Shown one piece after another: positions 38,116 through 49,130 of a DNA stretch of 64,000 bases. This stretch comes from Pithys albifrons albifrons (taxonomy: Eukaryota > Chordata > Aves > Passeriformes > Thamnophilidae): the NCBI RefSeq assembly GCF_047495875.1, contig NC_092461.1:62298299-62362298 (forward strand), written 5' to 3'. The stretch's first letter is position 1, and each line of letters starts with the position of its first letter. A program made the position numbers and the translations under genes. A model generated the notes under the pieces. That model was given only the letters and a program-made list of their open reading frames with translations, was not told the DNA's origin and searched no databases.

Positions 38116-39110
38116 AGCAGGCACTAACCCTTTCCTCATGGTTGAAATTTAGTGTCATCTGTTCAGCAGTCCCATCACAGTATTCAAGAATTTTAGAGGC
38201 AGGTTTTGTTTGTCTGATCCTGCACTTCATGTGGTCACAATTGCTATGCAAAGCTGAAGGAAAGTGGCAGAACCAAGTGAATAAATGGAAGTGCAGGTCC
38301 AGCAATGTCAAAATGCAAGGGGTTTGGCATGACATTACATAGCACAGGAAAAATAAATACACTTCCAGGAGCACTATAACACTTATGCTTTAGCTCTACG
38401 GGTGTATTTCCCTCAGTTGAATATTATTTTGTCGTAGCATGAACTGCTACCAAAGTTGCATGAGTGAAATGAGGTTTTTGGTCTAGTACAAAAATATTTG
38501 CACAATTATTGATTAAAATTTTAATTCTTAGCTTGTATATTTATAACTTATTCAAAACATTTTACATGGAAAAAATTATCTTGATTGATTTCTTCTATTA
38601 AAAAAGTATGGAGCTTTTCAAAATTATTTGTTTTTGTTTTTGTTTTTTTTAATTAATGTGATGCAGATTATTGAATTAATAAGACATAAACATATAACAA
38701 GGTGTTTGATTAACCACTTTTTTATTTGCAAGCTTGTTATTTGAGGTGCAAAAAAAATACTTATGTCTGAAGAGTTTATAGGAAAAAAAATCTTACTTTT
38801 AGCACATAAGCACTATATGCCTGGGATATGCTCTTTACTGTAAGCTTTTAATGAGTTGGTGTATTAGTGTATCAAATGACAATAAAGCCAAAGTGCCACT
38901 GAAGAAGCTGAGCCAGATCCTAGGTGCTTTAAAAGAACATAACACCATGTAAGTCAATGTGTTATTCTGAAAGGGCAGATTGTGGTAAAGGGCTAATGGA
39001 AGGAGGATAATCAGTGATAGTTTGGAGATGTGAAGGGAGGTCAGAGGGGCACAGTATTTGCAGCAAGGGAAGCGTGTGTGTACCATGTTGAGGGTGTGTG
39101 TAGTGAGTAA
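38116..39110. other. AT-rich spacer between two CR1 copies
   Basis: No gene or recognisable repeat is seen apart from T-rich runs (for example GTTTTTGTTTTTG near 38630). The overlapping minus-strand frames at 38835-39165 are chance frames. Confidence 0.5.
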
Positions 39111-40420
39111 AGGTGGTGGTGACTGGGGGAAGCTGGAAAAGGATAAATGTCATGTCCTTCTTCAAGGAGGGAGATCCAAGGGACTACAGGCCAGTAAGCC
39201 TGACCTCAGCCTGTGGGAGGATTAAATAGTAAATCCTCCTGGTCACCATATCCAGGTGCTTGAGAGACAAGAAGGTGCCTGAGGATAGGTAGTGAGGGTT
39301 TACAAAGGGCAAATTCTGCCAGACCAATATGACTATTTTTTTATAATGAGATAACTGAACCTGTGGAGAAGCAGAGAGCAGCTGATGTCGTTTCCTTTGA
39401 CTTTAGCAAAGCTTTAGACAGAATCACCCACAGACCGCCTTTAACCACACTGGAGAGGTATGAGCTAGGTTAAGTAGAAGATAAGTTAGGCAGAACATTA
39501 ACTGTACCATTGGGCTCAAGGGCTTTGATCAGCAGTAGCAGGTCCAACTGGCAGCCAGTGTAAGTCAAGGGTGGTTACTGGGACTGTTGATGTGTAACAC
39601 AGTATGTGACCTCAATGATGAGATGAAGTGCAGATGACAGCAAACTGGTAAATAGTGGTCATTACACTGGAGGGACCTCAGCAGACTGGAGAAACAGGCC
39701 AGCAGGAACCTCATGAAGTCCAGTGAACCGTGGTGCAGCATCCTGCATCTGGGACACAATAGCCATTGCTTTATGAGCTAGAGGCCAAGATGATAGTAAA
39801 GGATTTTCGAAAAGAAATTTGGGAGTCCTGATGAGCAGTGACCTTGCAACAAAGAAGGTCAACAGCATCCTGGGCCACAACAGCAAAAGAATAGCCAGCA
39901 GGTTGAGAAACATGGTTATTCCCATTCATGGGGTATTTGTGAGATTGCAACTGGATTACTGAGTGGAGTTTAGAGCTACTCAGTACATGAAAGACACAGA
40001 TATGAAAAAGAAAATCCAGAGGAGGGCCTGTGAGGGTACTGAAGCCCATAATGTACAAGAAAAGTCTGAGAAACTCGGGCTGTTAGTCTGAAGAGGAGAA
40101 GGCTGGTCTAAATTTTAATGTTCTCTTCAGCTAACTAATGGGTAAATATAGAAAAGATGGAGTCTTTTTTTAAGATTCACATTGACCTTTTCATTGTGAG
40201 AGGCAACAGGCACAAGTTGGGACAGACCAATTAGATATCAGGGGAAAAGAAAAATTCACATATTAGTTTAAACAGTAGAGTGGGATGTCCCAAGAGGCTG
40301 TGGAGACAGTAAAAACTCGGCTGGATATGACCCTGGAAAACCTCGCATTACTTCAAAATTGGCACTGCTTGACGGTTAAGCTTCAACCAGAAGACCTCAA
40401 CAGGTCCCAGGAATCCTGAA
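39111..40420 (+). mobile_element. Decayed CR1 LINE with reverse-transcriptase region, sense
   Basis: This is about 1.3 kb of CR1 on the plus strand. Reading down it, translated fragments recall ORF2: FFKEGDPRDYRPVSLTS near 39155-39205, then FDFSKALD near 39400-39420, equivalent to the VDFSKAFD motif of the reverse-transcriptase palm. At nucleotide level there follow blocks matching CR1 text: GGACCTCAGCAGACTGGAGA, AGGAACCTCATGAAGT, ATCCTGCATCTGGG, CATCCTGGGCCACAACAGC and GAAGAGGAGAAGGCTG. It ends in a CR1-type GACCTCAACAGGTCCCAGGA tail at about 40400. Frameshifts and stops are scattered through it, so it is an old dead copy. Minus-strand open frames here are shadows. Confidence 0.85.
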
Positions 40421-43100
40421 GAAGGTGAAGATGGTGAAGAAGTTACATAGTTTTAAATTTCGTTTTGTTTTCTTTGTGGGTTTGAGTTAGGTATATACTG
40501 TGTCAAACCAAATCTTATTGGTTTCATAAAGAACATATTTAAATCCACTTGGGAAGGTTAATGAGTAAGTGGAGACTCAATTCCCCATAAAGGTGGGCAG
40601 AGTGATTCCACAGGGTAAATGCAGCTGCTCATGAAACAGGCTTTGTACACCAACAGCTGTGTTTCATAGAGCCCTGATGTCAGCAGGTGCACTTAAACCA
40701 TTCTTCCTTATGCATTAAAGCTGCAAATAGAGCTTTATGAGACAGCAGCCATACCTGAATGGCCTACCAAGTTCATAAGCACCCATCAATTTGTTCATAA
40801 CCTTTCACCTTTGAAAAAATAATTTGACTTATTTGAAAACAAGTTAGAAACACACCTGCAAATGCAGTGAGTAAAACAACTAGTTTTACTTACCTCGTGT
40901 ATAGATTTTTAAGAAATATGGTGAGTAGAAAGAGTAAATAAAAAAAAGGACATTGGCAATATGGTTATGGATCAGAAAAACATGGCTGCAGTCAGATTCT
41001 GATTTTTTTCATGTTAACTTACTGGGGAGAAAGGTTATGAGAGGAAATTTAACCAAACTTCACGGAAAACTAAAATTACTAAAAACTTCCCTTGAAGCTA
41101 AATTTCACATCAGGAAAGGTTTGCAGATCACAGTGAATAATCAAGTGGATGCATAAAATGATATTATGAACAAAACAGCCAGCAGAAGAATAAATGGAAG
41201 GAAGGTGAATACAAGAGGATGACAGGAAGCTTGTATTACTCTTGTTTAGAATGGACAAAGCTTTTGTTGAAAAACTAAGCCCAGCTCTCGTCAGCACAAT
41301 GTAGAAATGGTAACATCGGAGGAGAGCTGTAATACTAAATAAAATCTACACTGGAGCTTGTTTATCAAATCTATTTCTCAGCTGAAAGATGGTGCCTTCC
41401 CTTTAAAGAATATTACTGGTCTTTGCACATAGTGATACATGTAGCCAGGGTTTGGGTATTTGGCCTTAGATGACAAAATGTATTTGCTTACGAGTTAGAA
41501 ATTTATAACAAATTTCAGTGGATCTGAGCATGTGTATATAGTCAAATCCCCTCTCTCACCCAGTTTGTCTAGGACACTTAGCTGCATTGGACACAGGGGG
41601 TTTTGTCAGTGTTGAGACCATAAACTCTGTGTTATATGGGCTATCTTTTATGTTACTGCAGCAAGTTAAACAGTCTCTCTTGCTTTTCCCAGTGGATTTA
41701 GGTACTAGTTTAATGAAGACTTTAGGTTATGTTAAAGGAAGTGTGAAGCTAGAAAAAAATTATCAGGCTTTCATAAGTAAGAAATGCTGGGATGAGAATT
41801 ACCTGTGCAGTTCTAAATTGGAGTGCTTATGGTCATAAAATTAAAGACACACTTCTGAAATTTTTCCCTCCCCCCAGTGGACCAGTGTTTCACTTAGCAC
41901 AGGAGAACAAATGAAGACTATGAGGTAAATGAGAATGTTGCCTGTATAACTGTTAGCTTATTTGTTACAGAGATTTGCAGAGATACAAAAATGAGGTCAG
42001 AAGAAAAGCCCTGTCTGTCCAGGATTCCTTACTCCAGTTTTGGTTTTCTTTTTTTCACATACAAACTATTATTTGCTATGTTATTTCAAGGTAATATTCT
42101 GATTTCTATGCTTTCCAGATGGAATTAACCTGCAATCTCTTTTTTGCCTGCCTGTGTATAGGCAGGGTAGAAAAGCTTCCTGAAGACTAAATAATTTCTC
42201 TACCAAACACAACTGATGGAGAGGAACATTCAGAAAAGTTCTGTCCAAGTGCTGCAGCCCAGTGCTGCGGCCTTGTCTTCTGAAATGATGACAGAAGTAC
42301 TCCCCTTAAAACAGAGGGTTGGATCTCTGGTTACTTTCACATCAGAGCTCTAATTGAGCATATACAAACGACAATCCCTCCATCCCCACCTCTTCATGGG
42401 ATTAAATTCAATAGATTTCTGATGGCCATCCCTCCCATTCCCGAGTTCTTTCCCAGAAGAGAAAAATATTGCAAGTTTTCAGTTACTGTGTTGCAAAGAT
42501 TTTTTTTGTTTAACATGGGGGACAAAAGTGGGAAACAGTTTTCCTTTAATTTGTTTGGAGAAACAATGAACTATTTTTGCTCAAGGAAAGAAAAATTTTA
42601 AAATAAATTGAGTCAGACACAAGTGTGGGAAATTGTACGCAGCACAGTAACGCAAAATATAATCATTTGAAAAACGAGGGTATTGATCAAAAAAGTATTG
42701 GACAAGCCTAATTGCAAGCAGAGTTAGCCATACCACCAGGAACAATGTATTTTCGGGTAGCAACAGAACAACTTCGGGCTGCAAATCCATGGGAGAAAAC
42801 GTCAAAAATAACGCTTGCAGTCTGTAAAGTATAGCTCGCCATTGCCAACACGTGTGAAAACGTTAAGCTTTTAAGATAGGATTTCTGCATCGCAGATTGC
42901 TTCTTGAACTAAAGGGCAATGTTTAACAATCGCCCTCCAGCCCTTAACAATTTTTAACTCGTATTCAGTCCTCCAACCTAGTTTGAAAAGCCTGCATCTC
43001 CATCTCCTCGCTCCCGTGAGTGAGATACAGCTGACACGACTTTCAGCCATGTGTCTTTTTTTTTTTCCGGAGGTAAAGAAAGGAAACACGACTGTATCGC
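40421..43100. other. Upstream flank of the CpG-island promoter
   Basis: This is AT-rich, CpG-poor sequence up to about 42.6 kb. CpGs then begin to appear (AAAACGAGG, TTCGGG, AACGTC, ATCGCC) as the island is approached. No exon with plausible splice sites is seen on either strand, and no TATA box stands in a convincing position. Confidence 0.5.
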
Positions 43101-43300
43101 CTCGCCTCCCTGTTTTTGTGAATATGGGCCACTAAAAGCCGTAACAGGGCTGGCTTCTCCGGTCCCGCCTGGGAGCGGGCTTCCTTCGAGAGCGAACAGC
43201 AAAGGGCCACAGCCAAAGTCTCTCCCTGCGAGGGCGAAGGACTTTGTTTTTCCCTTCCCCTTTCTCCCCGGTTCGGGCGGCGAGGAGGAGGCTCCCGAGA

Positions 43301-43314
43301 GCGCTGCGCAGCGC
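43301..43314. repeat. Perfect GC palindrome in the promoter
   Basis: GCGCTGCGCAGCGC is its own reverse complement. It contains two overlapping TGCGCA/GCGC half-sites that resemble, but do not match, the NRF-1 consensus. It sits about 345 bp upstream of the proposed start codon, within the likely core or proximal promoter. Confidence 0.9.
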
Positions 43315-43415
43315 TGCGAGCGAGCGGGGCGGCTGCCATTGTCCCCGCGGGCGGGGCGCGGAGCAGCCCCCGCTCCGCCGGGCGGCATCGGCGAAGGGCG
43401 GTGGCGGCGTCCCGG

Positions 43416-43435
43416 ACCGAACCGAACCGAACCGG
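43416..43435 (+). repeat. (ACCGA)n pentanucleotide run in the CpG island
   Basis: There are four tandem ACCGA units (the last is ACCGG-like) within the promoter-proximal island. CpG-containing pentanucleotide repeats are unusual because methylated copies decay, so its survival fits an unmethylated island. Confidence 0.85.
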
Positions 43436-43577
43436 ACTGGACGGCGCCGTGGTGCCGCCGGCCCGCCCGGCCTCCCCCTGCCCGCAACTCGGCCGGTACC
43501 GCCGTGCCCGGGGGCAGGGGGGAGTGACTTGTGCCTCCCCCCGCCTCCTCCCCGTCCAGCCCTCCTCTGGGTAGAAG

Positions 43578-43599
43578 GGGAGGAGGAGGAGGAGGAGGG
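43578..43599 (+). repeat. GGA triplet repeat in the proposed 5' UTR
   Basis: About seven GGA units lie some 60-80 nt before the proposed start codon. If transcribed, this would be a purine-rich, G-quadruplex-prone stretch of the leader, which could influence translation. The transcription start is not known from sequence alone. Confidence 0.8.
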
Positions 43600-43657
43600 C
43601 GAGCGGTGGGAGGGTCTCCATTGAAATAAACAAGCAGGCAGTTATTAAAACGGGAAC

Positions 43658-43702
43658 ATGGCGGCCGCAGCCCCAGCTTCAGCTTCATCTTACAAAGCGA
43701 AG
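43658..43702 (+). CDS. Proposed first coding exon of an unidentified gene (partial)
   Basis: The ATG at 43658 has the strong context AACATGG (A at -3, G at +4) and is the first in its frame, since a TAA lies in frame at 43646-43648. Fifteen codons follow, encoding an alanine/serine-rich start (M, four A residues, then P-A-S-A-S-S-Y-K-A-K). After them AAG|GTCAGC at 43703 is donor-like: A-A-G before and A, G at +4/+5, but C at +3 is unusual. Read through without splicing, the frame stops at 43736-43738, which would give only 26 residues. A poly-alanine N-terminus at an ATGGCGGCC start inside a CpG island is very common in vertebrate nuclear and signalling proteins. I could not name the gene. 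The alternative is a non-coding leader or an upstream ORF. Confidence 0.5.
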
Positions 43703-45300
43703 GTCAGCGCCGGCGGCAGCGGCGGGAGACGGCACTGACCCCGGTAACGGCGCCCGCACGGCCCCGGTGCGGTGGGAGGTGTGCCCGAGCCCCCTGCGCG
43801 GCCCCGGCCGCCCCGCGTACCGCCGGGGGGCCGCCCGGGGCCGCGCCGGTGCGCGGAGGGGCGGCGTTGGCGGGCGGCACCGCGGCCGCGGCGAGGCGGC
43901 TTCCCCCGCGCCGGCGGCGGGGGGAGCGGGGCGGGGGCTGCGGCCCCTCCGCGGGGAGCCGAGGGACCGCGGGGCCGCCCCTCCCGGGGCATCGTACGCG
44001 TAACCCCGCGCCCGGAGGTGGGGGTGGGTGCGCGGGGTTACTTCTCCGGGACGTCCCCCGTTTCGGCGAGGAAGGGAGGGGGGGATAGGGCACCCCACCC
44101 TGCCGGGCCGAGGGGACTGGTTTCCTGCTCTCAGGCCAGGCGGAGGTCGCGTGCCACCTCTCCGCGCCCCTGGCTTGGGGGAAAAGTGCGCCTGGATGAT
44201 CCGGGGGGCAGGGGGGAGGATGGGGCAGCGGGATGCTATTTTCAAGGGATTGACCAGGACGTTCCCCTCCATCCCCAGCACGCAGCGATAGCGAAACTTG
44301 AGGGAGGGTCTCTCCTCGATGACAAAAGGGGTGATTTGGGGAGCAGGGCGGTGCACGCCCCCTCCCCTTCTCCGGCTGACAACGACTCTGTGCGCAGCGG
44401 CGGGGGCAGCTCCGCGGGGCCGAGCTCGCCGCCTTTCGCGCCCCGGGCAGGCACCGGCGGTGCCCGGCGCCTTCTCCCCTTCCCCCTGCGCGGGCGCCCC
44501 GCCGCTGCTCCGCGCCCGCAGGGGACGCGCGGGGAAGGGGGGCGAAGCGGGCAACTTCTGTAACTTTGTGCGCGGGGGCCGTGCCTGCCCGTGTGCGCCG
44601 CGCAGCGCCGGGCCGGGCCGCGGGGGCGGCGGCGGGCGCCGCAGCCGCGCAGCTGCGTGCGAGCGCAGCCCGGGGCGCCCGGCCGCCGCCTCCCCGCCGC
44701 CCGGGGAGGGGTGGGGGCCCGGCCGCCGCAGTGCCGTGTGTCTGCGTGTGTGCGCGGGGCGGGGAGCGGCGGCAGGAGGAGGGGAGAGCAGCAGAGCGGC
44801 CGGCCGGGCGCGGGGCCGGGATCCCTGGGCGGCTGCTGCTCCGCTCGCTCCCGCTTCCCCGCTGCGGGCGGAGAGGGAGCGAGCTCAGCGGCGAGCGGGG
44901 CCCCACGCGTGGGACGCGGGGGAGGGGTGCGGAGATGCCCGGCGCCTCCGCGGAGGGCGGGTGTGCGGCCCCTCCCCGCCTCCGCGGGGGGCGGTGTGTG
45001 CGCCGCCGGCGCCGTGGGCACCGCGCGGCTCGGAGGCTGCGGGGCGAGGTGTAACCGGAGCCGCGTCCCTCGCCTCCCTCGCTGCCCCTTGCTCCTTTGC
45101 CGCTGCTTGGGCCTGAGCTTTCCGCCCAGCCCGGGGACCGCACGCTGCTCTTGCCGGAGAGGGGCATTCAGGCTGTGGAGTTTGTCTGCGGGAAACCTGC
45201 CCGAGAGCCTGGCAGAAAAAGGTGTGGGGGAGAGGGAAATAAAAAAAGGCAAGGAGGTTGCTGGTAGTCACTGGGAAATAATGATATCCGGATCTTAGTT
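43703..45300 (+). other. CpG-rich start of the proposed first intron
   Basis: The island continues about 1.45 kb beyond the proposed donor. It contains several other donor-like strings (GGAG|GTGTGC near 43780, GCGAG|GTGTAA near 45048) and dense G-run DNA with quadruplex potential (44600-44720). This layout could hold alternative first exons or antisense start sites. No further exon is demonstrable from the sequence alone. Confidence 0.4.
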
Positions 45301-47813
45301 AGAGTTAGCCTGTACACTTCTGTCTGAAGTGTGCATATGTGGGAGCCCACTATATAAATATACTTGTAATTTAGCTGGGAAAGAGTCTCCTTGTGAAAGG
45401 AGAACAGCCTGCTTATTTAATAGTAATCAACTGGTTTTGTATTCCCCCCTCCCCTCAGAGCACCAGGAAGCAGGTGAATAGGCTTTAGAACTGAACCCAT
45501 AATGTTTAAGTATAGTTTAGCTAAGCATCTAGTGTCTACCTATGGCAGTTACAGCAGAGCTCTATTGCCACTGTAAATAAGTAAGTATTTAAGACTGCCA
45601 GTCTTTTTACTTAAAGCATTTTTGTTGTTGTTGTTCTGCCACTGTGGCTGAAAGCAGTTATTAGATTTTTATCCTTTTGGGTTTTTTATGTACTGAACTA
45701 TAAAAGCAAAGTTAATATCCTGGCTCCTTGTAACCCAACAGCAGTGTTGGGCCACCTGGTGGGCTCATCTCAAGGGGGAATCCTCTGGCAGTGTCCAAAG
45801 ACAGGGAGGTTTCTGGTTTGCTGTGTTGGATGTTCTCTCAGAGATGACAGTGTTGTACATTGTTGTTAATGTCATATCGAAAATATTCTCTAAAGCAGGG
45901 ATCTTCGCTTACACGCAGCTTAGTGTGAATGGAAAGTGGTTGTTTTGTTATCGCAGTTGGTGTAGGTACTGTGCCTCCTACATATTTTTCAGGACATTTG
46001 TTTGTTTACATCAGCTGTGATGTCACAGATAGGGTATACCAGGATTGTGCATATTTGGACATGTAGACATGTATTGAAGCATATACAGACACATGCATTT
46101 GTGCCCCTTATTTTGGCATTTGTGATACAGCTACTTAGGAACTGGATGTAGAAGTTGGCTCTGCTGTGTCGAGTAAGGTAAAGAAAGATGTAAATTGCCC
46201 TCAAACGGTTAATCCCTGAGTTTAACAAGTGCTATGAGAAGCTTAATATTCATAGCCAGACTTGGTCATCTACAGTCTTGAAGAAAATACTTTGTCACGA
46301 TCAACCGTCAGAAATACTGAGAACAACTTTAAGAAGAAAGGTTGATTTTAACAACATGCAATAATTTGAGAAATCATGTTTTTTTAAAAAATATTTTTGT
46401 GTGTCATCTTGGTGAGCATTATGCAATAGATGCATGACAAAGGTGCTGCAATCACCTCATCTTCTCAGCCACTGTACTATTTTATTTCACATAAAACCTG
46501 AAGATTTCTCAACTTCGTGTTTTCTCAGACTTGTGCTCTTGACTAGTGGGAGAATCTGTATATGATGTGCTTCATCAGTATCTCAGCAATGTCTGAAGGC
46601 ACTTTTTTTGGAAGCGTGTAAATTTCTCATTGTGTGTCCTGATGGTGTCAGTGCTAGATTTGGAACTCGAGACCTCATTTTAAGAAGAAATACTTTATTG
46701 CAGTCAAGAATTACACTTTTGGAATCAGCTTAAGTTTCTAAGCTGGAATTGTGTTATTTGAGAAAGAAAATAAAAGTTATTTCTGTTGGACAAACTAGAA
46801 CATACAAGGGATTTATTTGCATGTAGTGTAGTGTATTGCATTAAACTGAAACTAAAATAAAAATAAATTATTTTAAAATAATGTTAATGTGTTTATAATC
46901 ACTTAAGGTGTAGCTTGCTCATTAGAAGGCTGAAAGGCTCTCTTGAAAGAGGCATGTAAGCCGTCTGTGGTGTGGGCATTCCCAACTTTTCCTTCTGTCC
47001 TCGAAAAAAACCAGTAAGAGCTAGCCCATCTGCAGGGAGTCCAGGTTTTGCAGCAGGAAGAACAAAGTCAGTGAGCGAGCCAGCTGCTGCTACAATGCCT
47101 ACTGTCTTCTGCTCCTTGCCTTTGTTGTTGATATCACTGTCTTACTGGCAAAATGTGGGCTTCTGTGCTCAGCTGGAGTTTCTCTAACACCTGACACCAG
47201 AATTACAGAGGCTTATGAGGTCTAAGCCTTGAGGATGCTGTCAGTTCATTTAAAAGAAAAAGACAAACTAAAGACTAGTACCAGATTCAAACACAAATGA
47301 AACTCTCTTTGTCTGCTGAGCACTAATAGATTGTGCACTGGAGAGAGGAACACTGAACTAAAACTGTTGTTGGCACATTCGGTTTTTTGTGTTTGCTGTC
47401 TATGGCCTCTCTGAACAAAGTAGTTTGCATGCAAGTAGGTGTAAAGTATTTAACAAATTCCACACATTTCCTCAGTATTCTTATAGGCGTTAAAATGCTT
47501 AATATTCGTTTATGTCTGTTTGGCTTTAGAGGTCAGAGGTTAAATGTGTTGTTATAGTATATACTCTTCTGTGTGACACAGCATTTTAAACTAAGAACAG
47601 AGTAACATTGATAGTTACTTTATAGAAGGCATATATAACAGCATCTATTCATCCACCCATTTACCGCTGTTAGTTAACTTACAGACGGCTGTTCTGGCAA
47701 GATCCCTTATTTTTAAATGAGGTGAAGTTCACTGCACTACTTTATTTTTGTTAGTTGTTAAAACATTCTCATACTCCTGGCAGAAGATAATGACAAATTC
47801 TTCAATGTAATGC

Positions 47814-47867
47814 TGGGGGCAGGGGAGGCGGAGAGGGAGGAACGGGAGGGAAGGGGAGGGGGGGGGG
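47814..47867 (+). repeat. G-run tract with quadruplex potential
   Basis: This is a purine-rich tract with at least six runs of three or more G (GGGGGC, AGGGG, AGGGAGG, CGGGAGGG, AAGGGG) ending in a run of about ten G. The spacing between runs is 1-7 bases, which fits the usual intramolecular G-quadruplex pattern on the plus strand. Confidence 0.85.
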
Positions 47868-48529
47868 AAAAACCCCTCCTGAGCATATGGAGACATCCAG
47901 AAAAAGATGTGCATCGTCAGCTGTGATTCCATTGTGTGCTTGCAGACAGGATCTGAGCTCTTCTTCTCTTGGGAATTTAAACCTTACAGAAGTATTCTTT
48001 GGCTTTTACCCATCAGGATAATCAAGCTTAGATAACATGTATTTCACATCTTTATTATAGATAATATTTTGATAATATTTTATTATTTCAGAGAATAAAC
48101 ACAGTTGCCAGGACTCCTGCTCTGTATTGAAATAGCATTTTAAACAGTCATATGTATTGGTGAAATGGCAACTTTGATTAGTAAGAATAATTTGCAATAT
48201 TACATCAGTGATTACATATTACTAAGTCATCTTACCAGTTCTACAGTTAGTAGTTTGTCAACAGTATTTGTATTATGGAAGCATTCCTTGTTTTTAATGA
48301 TTCTGTAGCTTAGCCTTTTCAAAACATACTAAGTAGAAAGCTGACATGAAAAATGGCGGATTGTACAGTTTAATCAATTTAGGAAACAACATTAGAAAAA
48401 AAACCCAACAAACAAACCATGGAATTTTTTAAACAGGGTTTTAAAACAAAGCCATTTTGTCAGTGTTGTATTTGGAAATAGCATTTACATGATGGAAAAA
48501 TGAGTGAAAGAAATTATTATTTTTTTTCA

Positions 48530-49130
48530 TTCAATCCTGCATTTACCTATTACCTGCAGCATCATTTCCTCTCCTGACACTTGGAATACTTTTGCTGATT
48601 TTATGCAATTATTTTGAGTTGATGAATAGTTTGAAAAATAGATCTTGAATGTGGTGGATTTGCTGCAGTGCGTTTTGTAACTGTTTATGATTTTTCAATC
48701 TTTTTCTATGGAAATTGCACGTTAAATTAACAACTAATGGAAGTTTTATTTAAGAGTTTAATGGAAATGAGTACTATTCCTATGGAAAATGTATGGTCAC
48801 TGGGGTGTTTGGCATTTTGAAGTTTGAAATTAGTTCATTAATTTAAATGTCTGAAGCTATACCACGACATATTAACAATGCACACTTTTTTTTTCTGCAG
48901 CTGCATCATTATGCTATTCCAAGTCTTGCATTTCCTTAAATGGCTTCCATAACAATCTCCCATTACTACAGTTACTGACAGATATTATTTTTCCTTTGCT
49001 CTCATTTTAGCAGTTATAACTGATAGTAAATCTCACTCTTTCTGTGAGTGAGCACCCATTACTTAGCTATTCAGAAGCTTCTTCGTAATGTGCATTTGCA
49101 TTTTGCAGCTAAGATGCAATGTATTTTACT
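48530..49130. promoter_or_regulatory. Possible conserved non-coding block
   Basis: This unique AT-rich block is free of transposon text. It carries a perfect octamer ATTTGCAT at 49094-49101, several homeobox cores (TTAATTTAAAT, TTCATTAAT) and E-box-like CAGCTG at 48898-48903. It could be an intronic enhancer of the CpG-island gene. A polypyrimidine stretch ending CTGCAG at about 48900 imitates a splice acceptor, but the frames after it close within about 40 codons and no donor fits. The evidence is compositional only. Confidence 0.2.

Larger units (their letters stand above)
43100..45190. promoter_or_regulatory. CpG island with TATA-less promoter
   Basis: About 2.1 kb is very rich in G+C and CpG in an otherwise AT-rich, CpG-depleted window, with sharp edges near 43.1 and 45.2 kb. 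It carries GC boxes (GGGCGGGGC at 43349-43357, GGGGCGG at 43326-43332), a perfect 14-bp palindrome (43301-43314), a (ACCGA)n run (43416-43435), a GGA-repeat (43578-43599) and a YY1-type ATGGCGGC at 43658-43665. There is no TATA box. Such islands mark promoters of broadly expressed or developmental genes and often fire in both directions. Long open frames on both strands inside it (up to 487 codons on the minus strand) are a result of few AT-rich stop codons. They are proline/arginine/alanine-rich without domains, and I do not call them genes. Confidence 0.9.

Noticed and set aside
39565..40058. Minus-strand frames of 64-95 codons at 39.6-40.1 kb
   Set aside because: They are antisense shadows of the decayed CR1 that reads on the plus strand.
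42978..43688. A 236-codon minus-strand frame across the promoter
   Set aside because: It is low complexity with runs of proline, overlaps a second minus frame and two plus frames, and runs out of the island into AT-rich sequence without a sensible end.
43704..45167. A 487-codon open frame on the minus strand, with overlapping frames of 336, 289, 272 and 263 codons on both strands
   Set aside because: All lie in the CpG island, where GC-rich composition removes stop codons. The products are proline/arginine/alanine-rich, overlap one another in several frames and show no domain.
48880..48990. Possible exon after the TTTTTTTTCTGCAG acceptor-like string
   Set aside because: All three frames close quickly or show no codon structure, and no donor lies at a suitable place.
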